Positions 1 to 6,282 of a stretch of DNA of 26,378 nt are shown piece after piece. The notes below the pieces were generated by a model. The model did not search any database and was not told the DNA's origin. It worked only from the letters and a program-made list of their open reading frames with translations. The translations under genes and the position numbers were made by a program. Origin of the DNA: a virus; IMG/VR virus record IMGVR_UViG_3300046002_009819, positions 1 through 26,378 of that record; one strand, 5' to 3'. Numbering within the stretch: the stretch's first letter is position 1; every line of letters begins with the position of its first letter.

Positions 1-391
1 ATTCAAACAGTGTTCTCATAAAATCCATAAATCTGTCTGAGCAAAAAATACTATACAACAAAGCGTACGGTCCATAGCTAAAACCGTATTGAACGTAAGT
101 ATTTACGGCTGGTCCTAAAAAACCAGAGGGTATGAGGCCTCTCATCATTCCAGAAAGTCTCATGGCAAAAGCTGTTACCCAGCTAAAAGCAGTTGATAGT
201 TCATTTCCTAAAGTTTTAGGAGCTGGTCTTAAACATACGACTGCTGCGTTCATTAATTCATCCAAGGTACGTGCTGAATTTAATTTCTTTTTGCAGGGGT
301 TTAAAGCAGGACCATCAACCGGATCAATAGAGACTCTAACCTCTTTATTTAGGGCTGATATCAACGTTTTTGATAGTTTGTAGTTATTCAT
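1..391 (-). CDS. Partial putative internal head protein with N-terminal targeting-like segment
   Basis: Reading frame open from an ATG at 391 on the minus strand to the left edge of the window, about 130 residues, so the C-terminus is missing. I do not recognise the body of the protein. Its first 17 residues (MNNYKLSKTLISALNKE) closely match the start of the next gene upstream on the same strand (MDKYKLSKIFISALNSE) and resemble other left-arm proteins. The segment is basic then hydrophobic and ends in a glutamate, as expected for a capsid-targeting peptide removed by a prohead protease. The rest contains hydrophobic stretches around residues 65-115. It follows the 407-808 gene by 15 bases and has no GTGTAT element of its own, so it is probably in the same minus-strand operon. 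Packaging in the head is inference. Confidence 0.75.
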   Translation of the reverse strand, partial: MNNYKLSKTLISALNKEVRVSIDPVDGPALNPCKKKLNSARTLDELMNAAVVCLRPAPKTLGNELSTAFSWVTAFAMRLSGMMRGLIPSGFLGPAVNTYVQYGFSYGPYALLYSIFCSDRFMDFMRTLFE

Positions 392-406
392 ATTGAATAG
401 TTTTCA

Positions 407-808
407 TTATGCTAATAGGGGATCAGCATAATATCCTTTTAATATTTCTTTAACTTCAAGAGTTGCCTCACGTGGTGTTTTTCCACTAAAACGTGCTCTA
501 ATATAAAAAAGCAGCAGTTTTCGCATCACTTTATTATACGCTCGCATCATAATCTCTCTGTCCCGTTCGTTTTTTATTGGGTATAGTCTTGTCCATGCTC
601 TTTCCCAATTAGGCAACTCCGGCCATGCTCCGCGAAAAGTTATATTAAATTCTTTCTCAAACTCTTTTTCTTTTCGATAATATTCTTCGTTATCGCCATC
701 CGGACTAGCGTTCATATTTATAGCGTTCCGCATTCCTTTAAAATAAAGTTCGCTTAATTCACTATTAAGAGCCGATATAAATATTTTTGATAACTTGTAT
801 TTATCCAT
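407..808 (-). CDS. Putative internal head protein, 133 aa, with N-terminal targeting-like segment
   Basis: Begins with ATG at 808; an AAAGAG SD-like run lies about 6-8 bases upstream and a GTGTAT element 29 bases upstream, both on the minus strand. Residues 1-17 form the segment MDKYKLSKIFISALNSE, nearly the same as in the downstream gene (391 to 1), while the remaining sequences are unrelated. The body is highly charged and looks alpha-helical, with aromatic residues such as the WPELPNWERAW stretch, and no signal peptide. I do not recognise a domain. The shared leader on different bodies suggests a modular signal, most simply a prohead-targeting peptide cleaved after Glu17. Role in the virion is inference; the gene itself is well supported by start, promoter and tight packing. 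Confidence 0.8.
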   Translation of the reverse strand: MDKYKLSKIFISALNSELSELYFKGMRNAINMNASPDGDNEEYYRKEKEFEKEFNITFRGAWPELPNWERAWTRLYPIKNERDREIMMRAYNKVMRKLLLFYIRARFSGKTPREATLEVKEILKGYYADPLLA

Positions 809-830
809 TTAATCTCTTTAATTATAAATC

Positions 831-837
831 CATACAC
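831..837 (-). promoter_or_regulatory. GTGTAT-type late promoter candidate for 407-808
   Basis: On the minus strand GTGTATG is followed by GATTTATAATTAAAGAG and then the ATG at 808, 29 bases from the first G. It matches the element found before many other units in the window. Confidence 0.5.
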
Positions 838-839
838 TA

Positions 840-1958
840 TTATACAGAACCCCGCTCAATAGCTTCCTGTATTGACTCTTTAGTATATCCTTCTAAATCT
901 ACTCCAAGCATCGCCGCAAACATCAACAGAGCTGCCGCTAGAGCCGGCGCTGCTGTGCCGCCACTTGCTATTCCACCAGCCACCACCACCGCTATTGCAA
1001 GAGCCAGTAATACGCCAATTGTTATCTGCTCTTGGTTGTTTGCTATAAAATTACTAATAGAAGCAGCGAATTCAGATATAACATTTCTTGCTCCACCCAT
1101 AGTATTTAAAATTATTCCACCTGCAGCTGTGATATAATCAGAAACATTATCCCAAAGGTCAGATAAAGCCTTTTCACGTTGCTCATCCGTTGCACCTATT
1201 TCACTAAATGCGGTATTAAGCGCCGCGAGCGTGCTGCACATACTAGCAATTGGATCCACACCAAGTTCAGGTAATGCCTCAATTTGTTTTCTCATAAAGT
1301 TTGCTAGTTGACCTTCCCAAGAAGCTAATGCAGATGGTATAGCCCCCCAGGTTATTAAAACCGAAGCAATTGCATTTGCTATTGCAACACCAAGATCTGT
1401 AACAGCGTTTCTATATGTTCTAGCCCAATATCTACTTAACCAGGCATAACCACTAAGAATTTCTTTCATTTGAGTCCAAAAACTTTTAAAAGCATTAGAA
1501 CAAAGAATGTTTAAAAATGTAGACCAGTCGCCGCTATTAGTAATAGTCCCTGCACCGCCCATTATTTCTGTATAGGCAGAGGCCATCCATTCCGCAAAAG
1601 ATCTGGCTAATGCTTTTTCAAGATTAAGAACCGCTTTTACCATCCGCGCAAAATCCGAAAAGAATTCCGCACGTATTTTGTTTTCTTCCACAGGAACAAC
1701 TTCGGGTTTTTTATTTTCTAATACGGGAGCTGGGGAATCCGGTGTGTCAGAATTTTCTTTTCTTAATGGAGCAGCAAGACACTCCATATAGGCCACAACA
1801 GCAGTTTCCCATGTTAAGGCAGCTGCTATTTTTTTTGCGCATTCTTCGTCAGACACTGGAACTTTTTCAATATCTGCTGAATTACCTGCTTGGTAAATAG
1901 TTGCCTCTTTATTCATGGCGGCAATAAATCTATAATTTAAATTATTGTGAAAAGTCAT
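840..1958 (-). CDS. Putative internal head or ejection protein, 372 aa, hydrophobic C-terminal region
   Basis: I chose the ATG at 1958 rather than the upstream in-frame TTG at 1976, because the TTG sits next to the GTGTATT promoter-like element. The N-terminus runs MTFHNNLNYRFIAAMNKE and ends in the same hydrophobic-Asn-Lys-Glu pattern (MNKE, compare LNKE at 391) seen in neighbouring genes. A proline- and glutamate-rich linker lies at about residues 65-90. The middle is alanine-rich and helical with many tryptophans. A strongly hydrophobic stretch at about residues 305-355 looks like one or two membrane segments. This layout would suit a protein ejected from the head that inserts into the cell membrane during DNA entry, but that is inference and I recognise no family. 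It heads the minus-strand operon that continues into 808-407 and 391-1. Confidence 0.75.
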   Translation of the reverse strand: MTFHNNLNYRFIAAMNKEATIYQAGNSADIEKVPVSDEECAKKIAAALTWETAVVAYMECLAAPLRKENSDTPDSPAPVLENKKPEVVPVEENKIRAEFFSDFARMVKAVLNLEKALARSFAEWMASAYTEIMGGAGTITNSGDWSTFLNILCSNAFKSFWTQMKEILSGYAWLSRYWARTYRNAVTDLGVAIANAIASVLITWGAIPSALASWEGQLANFMRKQIEALPELGVDPIASMCSTLAALNTAFSEIGATDEQREKALSDLWDNVSDYITAAGGIILNTMGGARNVISEFAASISNFIANNQEQITIGVLLALAIAVVVAGGIASGGTAAPALAAALLMFAAMLGVDLEGYTKESIQEAIERGSV

Positions 1959-1965
1959 CACTTTA

Positions 1966-1972
1966 AATACAC
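1966..1972 (-). promoter_or_regulatory. GTGTATT promoter candidate, leaderless spacing, for 840-1958
   Basis: Minus-strand GTGTATTTAAAGTG runs straight into the ATG at 1958, 14 bases from the first G, leaving no room for a ribosome binding site. It is back to back with the plus-strand element at 1984, forming a compact divergent promoter pair about 11 bases apart. Confidence 0.5.
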
Positions 1973-1983
1973 TCAATCAATTC

Positions 1984-1990
1984 GTGTATA
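1984..1990 (+). promoter_or_regulatory. GTGTATA promoter candidate for 2013-2600
   Basis: GTGTATAAAATAAC lies 29 bases before the ATG at 2013. Almost the same 25-base block, including a following GCCCTGGTATA, is repeated at 2618 before the paralogous gene. Confidence 0.55.
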
Positions 1991-2012
1991 AAATAACAGC
2001 CCTGGTATAACA

Positions 2013-2600
2013 ATGAGCGCCATTGATAAATTAAAAAAAGTATTAGCTGTTGAATATGACTGCAAGGCGCTCAAAGATAAGTACCGGGTGTGCCGTACAC
2101 ATATATTAGTTTGTGAAAAGGAAGGCAGAGACGCGGCCGATAAGACAACGTCAATCACCAGTGTTGGTGACGTAGTATTTTCACCGTTTGACTGGACTTT
2201 TGACAAATGCATGAACGGCAAGGGTTGCACCAATATACCGTTTGGCTCTTCTCCAAATACTAATACTGCGGACGGTAGTTTCCAAAAAGGAAGAGTAAAC
2301 GCCGCCGCGCCTCCAGTCCCATTATATTCTGACCCTGAAAACTCTGCAGGAGAAAGAATAGAAAAAAATAAACGCAAGTGCACAATTATAAAAGATGGTT
2401 TATACAGAATATATGAGTTAGACGCGTCAGAACAAAAAGAACTTTTTAATGGCGGTTGTGATCCATACGTTCGTGATGGTACAAGTTATAATAAGGCATA
2501 TAACCAGTCTTTATTTGAAAAGAATACAAGAAAAATTCTTAAAAATTACCTTAATTTAGTGGAGCAAGCAATGAAAGCATTCCCCTGCTCTGGCAAATAA
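2013..2600 (+). CDS. Putative internal head protein, 195 aa, paralogue of 2646-3302
   Basis: The first 14 residues are MSAIDKLKKVLAVE, almost identical to those of the next gene (MNPIDKLIKVLAVE), and end in AVE, the triplet also present at residues 56-58 of the MCP. The bodies of the two proteins are related too: a KY-x-x-C repeat with spaced cysteines near residues 20-40, an aromatic FDWTFDKC block, a GSFQKGR block, RIEKNKRKC and an EQKELF-x-x-GC motif. Cysteine positions are largely conserved, which suggests a stable fold with disulphides or a metal site. I do not recognise the family. The start lacks a clear SD and instead has TGGTAT four bases before the ATG. Targeting to the prohead is inference. 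Confidence 0.8.
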   Translation: MSAIDKLKKVLAVEYDCKALKDKYRVCRTHILVCEKEGRDAADKTTSITSVGDVVFSPFDWTFDKCMNGKGCTNIPFGSSPNTNTADGSFQKGRVNAAAPPVPLYSDPENSAGERIEKNKRKCTIIKDGLYRIYELDASEQKELFNGGCDPYVRDGTSYNKAYNQSLFEKNTRKILKNYLNLVEQAMKAFPCSGK

Positions 2601-2617
2601 TACAGCTTTGCGTATAT

Positions 2618-2624
2618 GTGTATA
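2618..2624 (+). promoter_or_regulatory. GTGTATA promoter candidate for 2646-3302
   Basis: GTGTATAAAATAACG lies 28 bases before the ATG at 2646. The block from 2618 to about 2642 is a near-perfect copy of 1984-2009, differing by one base insertion. Confidence 0.55.
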
Positions 2625-2645
2625 AAATAACGCCCTGGTATACTA

Positions 2646-3302
2646 ATGAACCCTATTGATAAATTAATAAAAGTGTTAGCTGTTGAAAAAGAACCCGAGT
2701 CTTGCGCGGCTATCCGTAGTAAGTACAGTGAATGCAAAAGAAATATCATTGCGTGTATGGCTGAAGGCACCAGAAGAGTCAACGAATCAAAGTGGTTAGG
2801 TAATCACACCGCAATCTCAGCGTTCACTTGGAGTTGGGATGAGTGCACTACACCCGCCTGCAAAGAATCAACGTTAGAAAAAATACCAGCCGGTTCAACC
2901 ACTGTAACCCCTGGTGGTGGCGGCGATGGTGGTTTTCAAAGAGGCAGAGGAAATGGCGCAGCACAGCCCTCGGTTCTAACTACAGCACCCCCAACAAGAG
3001 GACCAGACGAGCCTAGGCGTGATTATAATAAAGAGCTTAGAATAGAAAAAAATAAACGCCTCTGTGCCATTTCAAAAGATAATTTAAACAGAAGATTTTC
3101 TTCTGAAGTTGCAGAGCAAAAAGAACTTTTTAAAGCTGGTTGTATTCCGTACCTTATTACCACAACCGGCAATAGCCCAAATCAAGGAGCTATTGAGGCT
3201 GCACGCAAGCAAAAGCTTGACACAAACGTAAAAAGAATTACTAGCGATTACATGAAGCAAATGGACAAGTTACTTAAAAGTAAAACCTGTACTGATAAAT
3301 AA
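2646..3302 (+). CDS. Putative internal head protein, 218 aa, paralogue of 2013-2600
   Basis: Starts MNPIDKLIKVLAVE, then follows the same plan as its upstream neighbour: cysteine-spaced helical region (residues 19-40), FTWSWDEC, GGFQRGRGNGAA, RIEKNKRLCAISKD, AEQKELFKAGC, and a lysine-rich helical end. It is longer because of a low-complexity glycine, proline and threonine insert at roughly residues 85-120. No domain is recognised. It has its own GTGTAT element and, like its paralogue, TGGTAT four bases before the ATG in place of an SD. The tandem arrangement with duplicated leader DNA points to gene duplication followed by divergence. Cleavage after Glu14 and packaging in the head are predictions. 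Confidence 0.8.
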   Translation: MNPIDKLIKVLAVEKEPESCAAIRSKYSECKRNIIACMAEGTRRVNESKWLGNHTAISAFTWSWDECTTPACKESTLEKIPAGSTTVTPGGGGDGGFQRGRGNGAAQPSVLTTAPPTRGPDEPRRDYNKELRIEKNKRLCAISKDNLNRRFSSEVAEQKELFKAGCIPYLITTTGNSPNQGAIEAARKQKLDTNVKRITSDYMKQMDKLLKSKTCTDK

Positions 3303-3311
3303 TATACATTA

Positions 3312-3318
3312 GTGTATA
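3312..3318 (+). promoter_or_regulatory. GTGTATA promoter candidate for 3339-3671
   Basis: GTGTATATAAAAAAG lies 27 bases before the ATG at 3339, with an AAAGAAAG purine run between. The GTG of the element is in frame with the gene but is better read as promoter than as start codon. Confidence 0.5.
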
Positions 3319-3338
3319 TAAAAAAGAAAGAAAAAACA

Positions 3339-3671
3339 ATGTCATTAGAAAAAGCAATTCAAAAGTTAACGGAAGTAATTAGTGCCGCCACTCCAAGAAT
3401 GGGCGTACCCGATGGTTCGCCAATTGGGAGAGAGTATGTGAAGAAAAATCCTTGTACCCAAGAGTACCCACCAGGACATCCTTCATACTGTTTTTGCTTC
3501 AAACAAGCAAATCCGGAATTTTCCGGAGCCTGTTATTTTAAGTCAGGTAACAGTTGCTATCAGTTAATCTATAGACAAACCTCCATGAATCCAGTACGAA
3601 CGAAAGTGGACTGCGCCACTGGTGGTAGTAGTGGAATCGATGGCGGTCCGGACATGTCTCCAATAACATAA
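3339..3671 (+). CDS. Small cysteine-rich putative internal head protein, 110 aa
   Basis: Start taken as the ATG at 3339, preceded by a purine-rich AAAGAAAG stretch; an in-frame GTG at 3312 lies inside the GTGTAT element and is unlikely to be used. The N-terminus, MSLEKAIQKLTEVISAA, is an amphipathic helix of the same general type as the neighbours' leaders but without the terminal glutamate. The rest has several cysteines (for example in CFCFKQ), prolines and glycines, with little helix potential, and may be a small disulphide- or metal-stabilised domain. Not recognised. It is followed at once by a strong hairpin shared with the convergent gene 3746-4762. Confidence 0.7.
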   Translation: MSLEKAIQKLTEVISAATPRMGVPDGSPIGREYVKKNPCTQEYPPGHPSYCFCFKQANPEFSGACYFKSGNSCYQLIYRQTSMNPVRTKVDCATGGSSGIDGGPDMSPIT

Positions 3672-3698
3672 AAATTTTAATATATAAAAATCAATTAA

Positions 3699-3726
3699 AA
3701 TAGCCCTCCGTAACAGGAGGGCTATT
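3699..3726. terminator. Bidirectional intrinsic terminator between convergent genes
   Basis: Perfect 11-bp stem, AATAGCCCTCC and GGAGGGCTATT, around a 6-base loop (GTAACA). T-rich sequence follows on both strands (CTTTTAC on plus; the stem's own ATT then TTAATTG on minus). It separates the plus-strand gene ending at 3671 from the minus-strand gene ending at 3746. Confidence 0.85.
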
Positions 3727-3745
3727 CTTTTACACCTTTAATAAC

Positions 3746-4762
3746 TTACGGGTTTAAGTCAGGGCTTGAAACAAACACGTGATTATTATATCTAACTAAA
3801 ACCGCTTTGGTTTCTGCACCTCGATAGCCTATGATAGTATCTTTCCAAAACTTAGCAGGAAACGGATGCCTATTTGCTGACGCCACTGTGCTTGTAGCCC
3901 ACCCCTCTTGCGAGTCGGCTGTTTCAGGATTTAAATACAGGTATGTTCGCTTTGCTTGCGCTTCTGTCATACCACGCTCCACTAAAATTCGTCTTCCGTA
4001 AGCCGGACTCACTCCTGCCATGCTAGGATTTGCCCCACATAGACTTAATAAGTAGTTTAGTCTTTTTTCAAAATTTTCTCTGCTCGCTCTAGGATTAGAT
4101 CCAGCCGCCTCTCGAACCGCAGCATTATTACTAGGGTACCGGTCGTTCCAGCAACTAAAAGCTCGTGGAGTTAAAAATTCACGAACCACCGGCGAGTCTT
4201 CAACCCAAGAAGGAACCACTGATGCAGGTAGTCTATTTACCTTCTTTTGTGCTCTATTATTTGCAATAGCCATCACCAGAGATTTGCCTTCCACACTCTC
4301 CGTAGAAGCCTCTCCACATATAGTAGCCAAGTACATTAGATCTTTGGTAATTTTTTCTAACGGCTTTGGCGGTTCCCGACACGCTTCAGGAGTTCCAGAA
4401 GGTGGTACTATGGTTTCGCTTCCTGGTTCTCCAGTAACAGTATCCAAGGGAGTGTTTGAACCGACTGATATTAATCTCCACCGTCCGTCAGATGGAACAC
4501 CCACTATTGTCGGTGGTGTTGTTGGATAATTAACTTGACCGTTTCCGTCTGCATCATATGCTGGCACCGGCACGTTTACTGGCATACCGTCTGGCCCAGC
4601 AATATTTTGTAAATAAATGCTTCCATAGCCTGGACCGGTAAACCACGCAAACATATAGCAAGTAAAACCACCGGGCGGAGGATTGTTTTTTCCTGTGTTT
4701 ACGGTTGGCGGAGCTACCATAGCAGCACCAAGCACACGTCTTAATTTATTTATAGAATTCAC
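3746..4762 (-). CDS. SleB-type cell wall hydrolase, probably head- or virion-associated, 338 aa
   Basis: Residues about 138-300 look like the SleB cell wall hydrolase family (Hydrolase_2): LATICGEASTES with Glu151 in the position of the presumed catalytic glutamate, GKSLVMAIANNRAQ after it, and the family hallmark FSCWND at 202-207. Such enzymes act on peptidoglycan. The N-terminus MNSINKLRRVLGAA resembles the leaders of 2013 and 2646 (MSAIDKLKKVLAVE), although the AVE motif is missing. Residues 20-135 are proline- and glycine-rich with no recognised domain. The start is a GTG at 4762, 14 bases from a GTGTAT element and without an SD. It lies among putative internal proteins and far from the holin candidate, so an enzyme delivered during entry is more likely than the lysis endolysin. 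The latter remains possible. Confidence 0.75.
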   Translation of the reverse strand: MNSINKLRRVLGAAMVAPPTVNTGKNNPPPGGFTCYMFAWFTGPGYGSIYLQNIAGPDGMPVNVPVPAYDADGNGQVNYPTTPPTIVGVPSDGRWRLISVGSNTPLDTVTGEPGSETIVPPSGTPEACREPPKPLEKITKDLMYLATICGEASTESVEGKSLVMAIANNRAQKKVNRLPASVVPSWVEDSPVVREFLTPRAFSCWNDRYPSNNAAVREAAGSNPRASRENFEKRLNYLLSLCGANPSMAGVSPAYGRRILVERGMTEAQAKRTYLYLNPETADSQEGWATSTVASANRHPFPAKFWKDTIIGYRGAETKAVLVRYNNHVFVSSPDLNP

Positions 4763-4769
4763 AATTTTA

Positions 4770-4776
4770 AATACAC
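4770..4776 (-). promoter_or_regulatory. GTGTATT promoter candidate, leaderless spacing, for 3746-4762
   Basis: Minus-strand GTGTATTTAAAATT is followed directly by the GTG start at 4762, 14 bases from the first G. The arrangement matches that at 1972 and 14855. Confidence 0.5.
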
Positions 4777-4788
4777 AAACGCGAACAA

Positions 4789-5190
4789 CTATATAGTTGG
4801 AAATTTTCGTCTTGTGGACTTCACGGAGTTATAACTCAAGCCTCTGGTTATTTTTGAGAAAATTGTCTTAAATCTAGATGTGGCCACCGGCGGAACATAA
4901 AGCGTAGAACGAAATGATTTAACATAGCACTCCAACTGCCCAGTGCTTGTATCATAAGTTAAATCAATAAACTCGTTTTCAGCACTCCCCGTGACTACCG
5001 TTACGGTAAGCGAGGAATTACCATCTAAAGCCGGAGTATTAGCTACTAAAACTTCACCGGTTGACTGCCTAGTTATTACGCCGTTAGTAAAAGAACCAAA
5101 GCACTCCACGCCGTCTGGTGTTAAATCAGTCACATTAAGCAAAAAACTTGTGGCTGTTCTGTTTGATATTGTGACAACGGGTGTAGGCAT
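4789..5190 (-). CDS. Small beta-rich protein with shared C-terminal FPTI tail, 133 aa
   Basis: Begins MPTPVVTISNRTATSF and continues with alternating hydrophobic and polar residues rich in Thr, Ser and Val, typical of a beta-sandwich. No family is recognised. The last 27 residues, starting FKTIFSKITRG and ending STRRKFPTI, closely match the end of the adjacent upstream gene (IKTIFSILTRG to SPRRQFPTI); the N-termini (TISNRT and TTSNRT) are also similar. The two genes are therefore tandem paralogues, 28 bases apart. DNA just beyond both stop codons (ATATAGTTGG) is conserved as well. A capsid surface or internal structural role is possible, but nothing here proves it. Confidence 0.7.
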   Translation of the reverse strand: MPTPVVTISNRTATSFLLNVTDLTPDGVECFGSFTNGVITRQSTGEVLVANTPALDGNSSLTVTVVTGSAENEFIDLTYDTSTGQLECYVKSFRSTLYVPPVATSRFKTIFSKITRGLSYNSVKSTRRKFPTI

Positions 5191-5218
5191 TATAGTGTAG
5201 TTTTTTTAATAAAAATAA

Positions 5219-5611
5219 TTATATAGTTGGGAATTGTCTTCTAGGGGACTGTACAGATTTATAAGACCCTCCCCTTGTGAGTATTGAAAATATGGTTTTA
5301 ATTCTTTTAATTGCTCCTGAAGAAGCTGAAAAAGCCGCTATATTAAATGTGTACTCAAAACAGTTTGGATTTTCTTCTGCATCAATTGCATATCTAGCGG
5401 TAAATCCAGCGCTTGTTATTCCAGTTAAACTAACTTGCCACGAATCTAAATTTAACTGAGTTGCATTCGAATAACTAGCCGCAAGAACATTGTTTTGAGC
5501 ATCGTAAATAACTATAGCTATAGCAGGGCAAGCCCTAAACTCGTCATCAAATCCTGAACCAGTTAAATCCACTGAATTTATAGTTCTATTACTGGTGGTA
5601 ATCGTTGGCAT
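5219..5611 (-). CDS. Small beta-rich protein with shared C-terminal FPTI tail, 130 aa
   Basis: ATG at 5611 overlaps the stop codon of the upstream gene by one base (TAATG), so translation is probably coupled. The N-terminus MPTITTSNRTINSVDLTGSG precedes a beta-rich body. The C-terminal segment IKTIFSILTRG to SPRRQFPTI matches that of 4789-5190. The basic RR-x-FPTI terminus is the most conserved part, while the middles have diverged, which suggests that the tail is a functional tag or an assembly contact. No known domain recognised. Confidence 0.7.
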   Translation of the reverse strand: MPTITTSNRTINSVDLTGSGFDDEFRACPAIAIVIYDAQNNVLAASYSNATQLNLDSWQVSLTGITSAGFTARYAIDAEENPNCFEYTFNIAAFSASSGAIKRIKTIFSILTRGGSYKSVQSPRRQFPTI

Positions 5612-6024
5612 TATATGTTAGGTATTTCTTTTCTTGTGGTGTTTTGAGTAGCAACACCCTTTTTGGCTTTTGTTAATCTGGCTGTCTTTTTTTTATTATA
5701 TAAAACAGAAACTACTGCTTGACTAACGGCTTCATAAGTTATTGGTATACTAAATTCATCGGCAGGAACAGGACCAGTAGCTACGTATTTTAAATACACC
5801 GTTTCATTAGTTCCAACGTCAAAACTTTCACTCCAATTTGCTATCGATATGTTTTTTCCAGTAGTGTTTAGAGCTGTGTAAGCACCAGCAACTCCTATTT
5901 TATAGTATAGATCATGTGTGTATCTTTCAGATGGCAGCAAGCCAGAACCCAAAAATCCTACAACTTGTAGTTTTGAGCCATCTCTTTGCGCGCAAGAAAC
6001 GGTAATAGTTGTTGCGCTAGACAT
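5611..6024 (-). CDS. Small beta-rich protein with IPNI tail, 137 aa
   Basis: Third member of the minus-strand cassette. ATG at 6024 overlaps the stop of the HTH gene by one base (TAATG). The body is Thr-, Ser- and Val-rich, with regular alternation suggesting an immunoglobulin-like or fibronectin-like sandwich (for example TVYLKYVATGPVP). The C-terminus is basic (KKKTARLTKAKKG) and ends NTTRKEIPNI, which parallels the RRKFPTI and RRQFPTI ends of the two downstream genes but is more distant. The function is unknown to me. Confidence 0.7.
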   Translation of the reverse strand: MSSATTITVSCAQRDGSKLQVVGFLGSGLLPSERYTHDLYYKIGVAGAYTALNTTGKNISIANWSESFDVGTNETVYLKYVATGPVPADEFSIPITYEAVSQAVVSVLYNKKKTARLTKAKKGVATQNTTRKEIPNI

Positions 6025-6236
6025 TAATTATTTTCAGACTTGCCGGCAACAGCTTGTCTTAATTCAACTCGCCCACGACCAGAAAGTTTAATTAAACCAA
6101 GTCTTCGTCTCATTTCTCTTACAGACTTAAGGCTTCGGTTAATTGAAGCCGCGATATCTAAATCTTTCATGTTCGCGGACTCTGACTTTAAAAACTGTTT
6201 ATGTTCCTCGCTCCATCTTTCTTTTTTGTCTTGCAT
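6024..6236 (-). CDS. Small Myb/SANT-like helix-turn-helix DNA-binding protein, 70 aa
   Basis: Residues 7-48 contain a tryptophan (W8) followed by an acidic helix, then a helix-turn-helix with DLDIAASINRSLKSV and MRRRLGL, as in Myb/SANT-like bacterial and phage proteins. A closely similar pattern (KEIAENIGCSIKTV and RRSVGM) opens the candidate small terminase at 6866. An AAGGAG SD lies just before the ATG, and a GTGTATT element is 25 bases upstream. It is the first gene of a minus-strand operon with 6024-5611, 5611-5219 and 5190-4789. It could regulate the divergent sigma-like gene at 6283, whose start region contains a 7-bp inverted repeat; that link is inference. Confidence 0.75.
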   Translation of the reverse strand: MQDKKERWSEEHKQFLKSESANMKDLDIAASINRSLKSVREMRRRLGLIKLSGRGRVELRQAVAGKSENN

Positions 6237-6254
6237 TTTATTCTCCTTTTAATT

Positions 6255-6261
6255 AATACAC
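6255..6261 (-). promoter_or_regulatory. GTGTATT promoter candidate for the 6236-4789 operon
   Basis: Minus-strand GTGTATTAATTAAAAGGAG lies 25 bases before the ATG at 6236, with a good SD in between. Confidence 0.6.
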
Positions 6262-6267
6262 CTCTGA

Positions 6268-6282
6268 ATACTATAATAGTAT
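6268..6282. promoter_or_regulatory. Inverted repeat with TATAAT at the sigma-like gene start
   Basis: ATACTAT and ATAGTAT form a perfect 7-bp inverted repeat around one central A. A TATAAT hexamer at 6272-6277 ends five bases before the GTG start at 6283, so a transcript from it would be leaderless or nearly so. The palindrome could be an operator overlapping the -10 element. No convincing -35 was seen. Confidence 0.4.

Noticed and set aside
132-383. Plus-strand open frame of 83 codons near the left edge
   Set aside because: It is antisense to the partial gene 391-1, whose leader matches its neighbour.
787-1137. Plus-strand open frame of 116 codons opposite the 840-1958 gene
   Set aside because: Low-complexity Ala, Ile and Pro composition is typical of the antisense of an alanine-rich gene; the minus-strand gene has promoter and leader support.
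1973-2383. Minus-strand open frame opposite the 2013-2600 gene
   Set aside because: The plus-strand paralogue pair shares protein motifs and a leader, so the minus-strand frame is a shadow.
5794-5799. Minus-strand GTGTATTTAAAA inside the 5611-6024 gene, matching the promoter consensus
   Set aside because: It encodes VYLK in frame and has no start codon at either of the two usual distances, so it is probably a coincidence of codons.
5918-5923. Plus-strand GTGTATC opposite the 5611-6024 gene
   Set aside because: No plus-strand gene follows and the downstream sequence is not AT-rich like the others.
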